A stretch of DNA of 5,424 nucleotides, from the NCBI GenBank assembly GCA_016218275.1, contig JACREK010000042.1, positions 1 through 5,424 of the forward strand, read 5' to 3'. The stretch comes from Candidatus Gottesmanbacteria bacterium (GTDB lineage Bacteria; Patescibacteriota; Microgenomatia; 2-02-FULL-39-11). The notes under the pieces were generated by a model. It searched no databases and was not told the origin of the DNA. It saw nothing but the letters and a program-made list of their open reading frames with translations. The number at the start of each line of letters is the position of its first letter. Positions within the stretch are counted from its first letter, which is position 1. Positions 5,100-5,424 of this stretch are shown here, in pieces. Both the position numbers and the translations under genes were made by a program.

Positions 5100-5221
5100 G
5101 AACTTACGCATTTATTCTTCGAGCCTCTCGGCGAGAAGTCTCGAGGTAAACTCCGCGAGAAGTCTTGCGATAGTTCTCTCCGCCAGCTGGCGGATCGAAC
5201 AATAAAGAAGTGCGTAACTCC
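5100..5221 (+). repeat. Interspersed hairpin-rich repeat, element B (MITE-like)
   Basis: A relative of element A in the same orientation. Outer inverted ends ACTTACGCA (5102-5110) and TGCGTAACT (5211-5219) pair at 8 of 9 positions; inner ends TTATTCTTCGAG (5112-5123) and TCGAACAATAA (5195-5205) are the same as in element A. The shared core is CGAGAAGTCTCG, TAAACTCC and GCGAGAAGT. GCGAGAAGTCT occurs twice (5131-5141, 5154-5164). In place of the element A right-hand arm it carries the 16-bp palindrome found in dprA. The terminal inverted repeats and the lack of coding capacity fit a non-autonomous transposable element, but no target duplication is evident. Confidence 0.75.
5179..5194. repeat. 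Second copy of the 16-bp palindrome, nested in element B
   Basis: TCCGCCAGCTGGCGGA is identical to 1725-1740 in dprA. Element A lacks it, so it was probably gained by element B after the two copies diverged, or lost from A. Confidence 0.85.
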
Positions 5222-5239
5222 TGTTAAAAATTATCTATT

Positions 5240-5424
5240 ATGTCAAATATAATAATTGTAGAAAGTCCAACTAAAGCTAAATAATTAAGTAAATTCTTAG
5301 GTAGCGATTACCGAATTGAAGCCACCATGGGTCACATCCGGGATTTGCCGGAGAAAAAATTGGGAATAGAGATAAGAATTAAAAAGGAGAAATATGATTT
5401 TATACCGCAGTATCAAATAATTCC
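5240..5424 (+). CDS. topA: DNA topoisomerase I, N-terminal start, with in-frame TAA at codon 15 (3' end outside window)
   Basis: From ATG 5240 the frame reads MSNIIIVESPTKAK, then TAA (5282-5284), then LSKFLGSDYRIEATMGHIRDLPEK (split across codons 16-39) and on to the right edge with no further stop. This is the Toprim start of type IA topoisomerase: IIVESPTKAK carries the conserved catalytic-site Glu (Glu8 here, Glu9 in E. coli TopA), and MGHIRDLP is the next family hallmark. TopA relaxes negative supercoils through a covalent tyrosine intermediate; the tyrosine lies outside the window. The stop replaces the residue that is usually Thr or similar in KAKTLSKFLG, with no frameshift, so it is a substitution. 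The next in-frame ATG (5327) would omit Glu8 and should not give an active enzyme. The stop may be a sequencing or assembly error, a real lesion or suppressed; topA is generally essential, which favours an error or a second copy. Only the N-terminal 61 codons are visible. Confidence 0.88.

Larger units (their letters stand above)
4830..5239. other. 410-bp intergenic region between the divergent acyltransferase and topA
   Basis: Very A/T-rich. From left to right it holds the ATGCAAA-type repeat (4838-4870), a minus-strand promoter (4904-4931), homopolymer-rich sequence (4978-5030), a plus-strand promoter (5036-5064), an A/T-only low-complexity run (5068-5099) and element B (5100-5221). Only 18 bases separate element B from the topA ATG, and they contain no Shine-Dalgarno sequence. 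I see no gene or structured RNA in it. Confidence 0.7.

Noticed and set aside
5058..5252. Plus-strand 64-codon frame upstream of topA
   Set aside because: It is made of A/T repeat and element B and overlaps the topA start in another frame.

Overview
The window is an AT-rich bacterial chromosome segment, most likely from a Candidate Phyla Radiation (Patescibacteria) genome and possibly a Microgenomates relative. This placement is an inference from gene content and style: a PaaX-like regulator with a Cas2-like C-terminal fold, near-absence of Shine-Dalgarno sequences, promoters placed almost on top of start codons, and many short palindromic or A/T-rich repeats in and between genes. No rRNA, tRNA or CRISPR array is visible.

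Layout, left to right. (1) Positions 1-1314, minus strand, hold the first 438 codons of a membrane-anchored, glycoside-hydrolase-like protein. It ends in a Pro/Thr-rich linker that runs off the left edge. (2) Positions 1315-1386 form a 72-bp divergent promoter region whose two -35 boxes overlap on the same TTGTCAA. (3) Positions 1387-2514 are dprA, complete, with a 16-bp palindrome inserted in frame and an A/T-rich repeat forming its interdomain linker. (4) Positions 2515-2837 hold about 125 bp of unassigned sequence, a ~120-bp hairpin-rich repeat (element A) and a promoter with a CCCATGGG palindrome in its spacer. (5) Positions 2838-3530 encode the PaaX-like/Cas2-like regulator, apparently translated from a leaderless mRNA. 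(6) Positions 3531-3722 hold a second copy of the same promoter-operator, three tandem 11-bp repeats, a short hairpin and a doubtful 29-residue ORF. (7) Positions 3723-4829, minus strand, encode a FemAB/BioF2-like GNAT acyltransferase. (8) Positions 4830-5239 are intergenic, with divergent promoters, A/T-rich repeats and element B, a relative of element A. (9) From 5240 to the right edge is the start of topA (DNA topoisomerase I), with an in-frame TAA at codon 15.

How it fits together. dprA directly followed by topA is a common bacterial gene order. Here the two keep that order and strand but are separated by about 2.7 kb holding the regulator and the acyltransferase, with related repeats A and B in direct orientation near the two ends. 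This reads as an insertion island in an old dprA-topA pair. Within it, the regulator probably controls itself and a second promoter through the shared CCCATGGG operator. The topA stop codon, the nested palindromes and the double operator are the points most worth checking.
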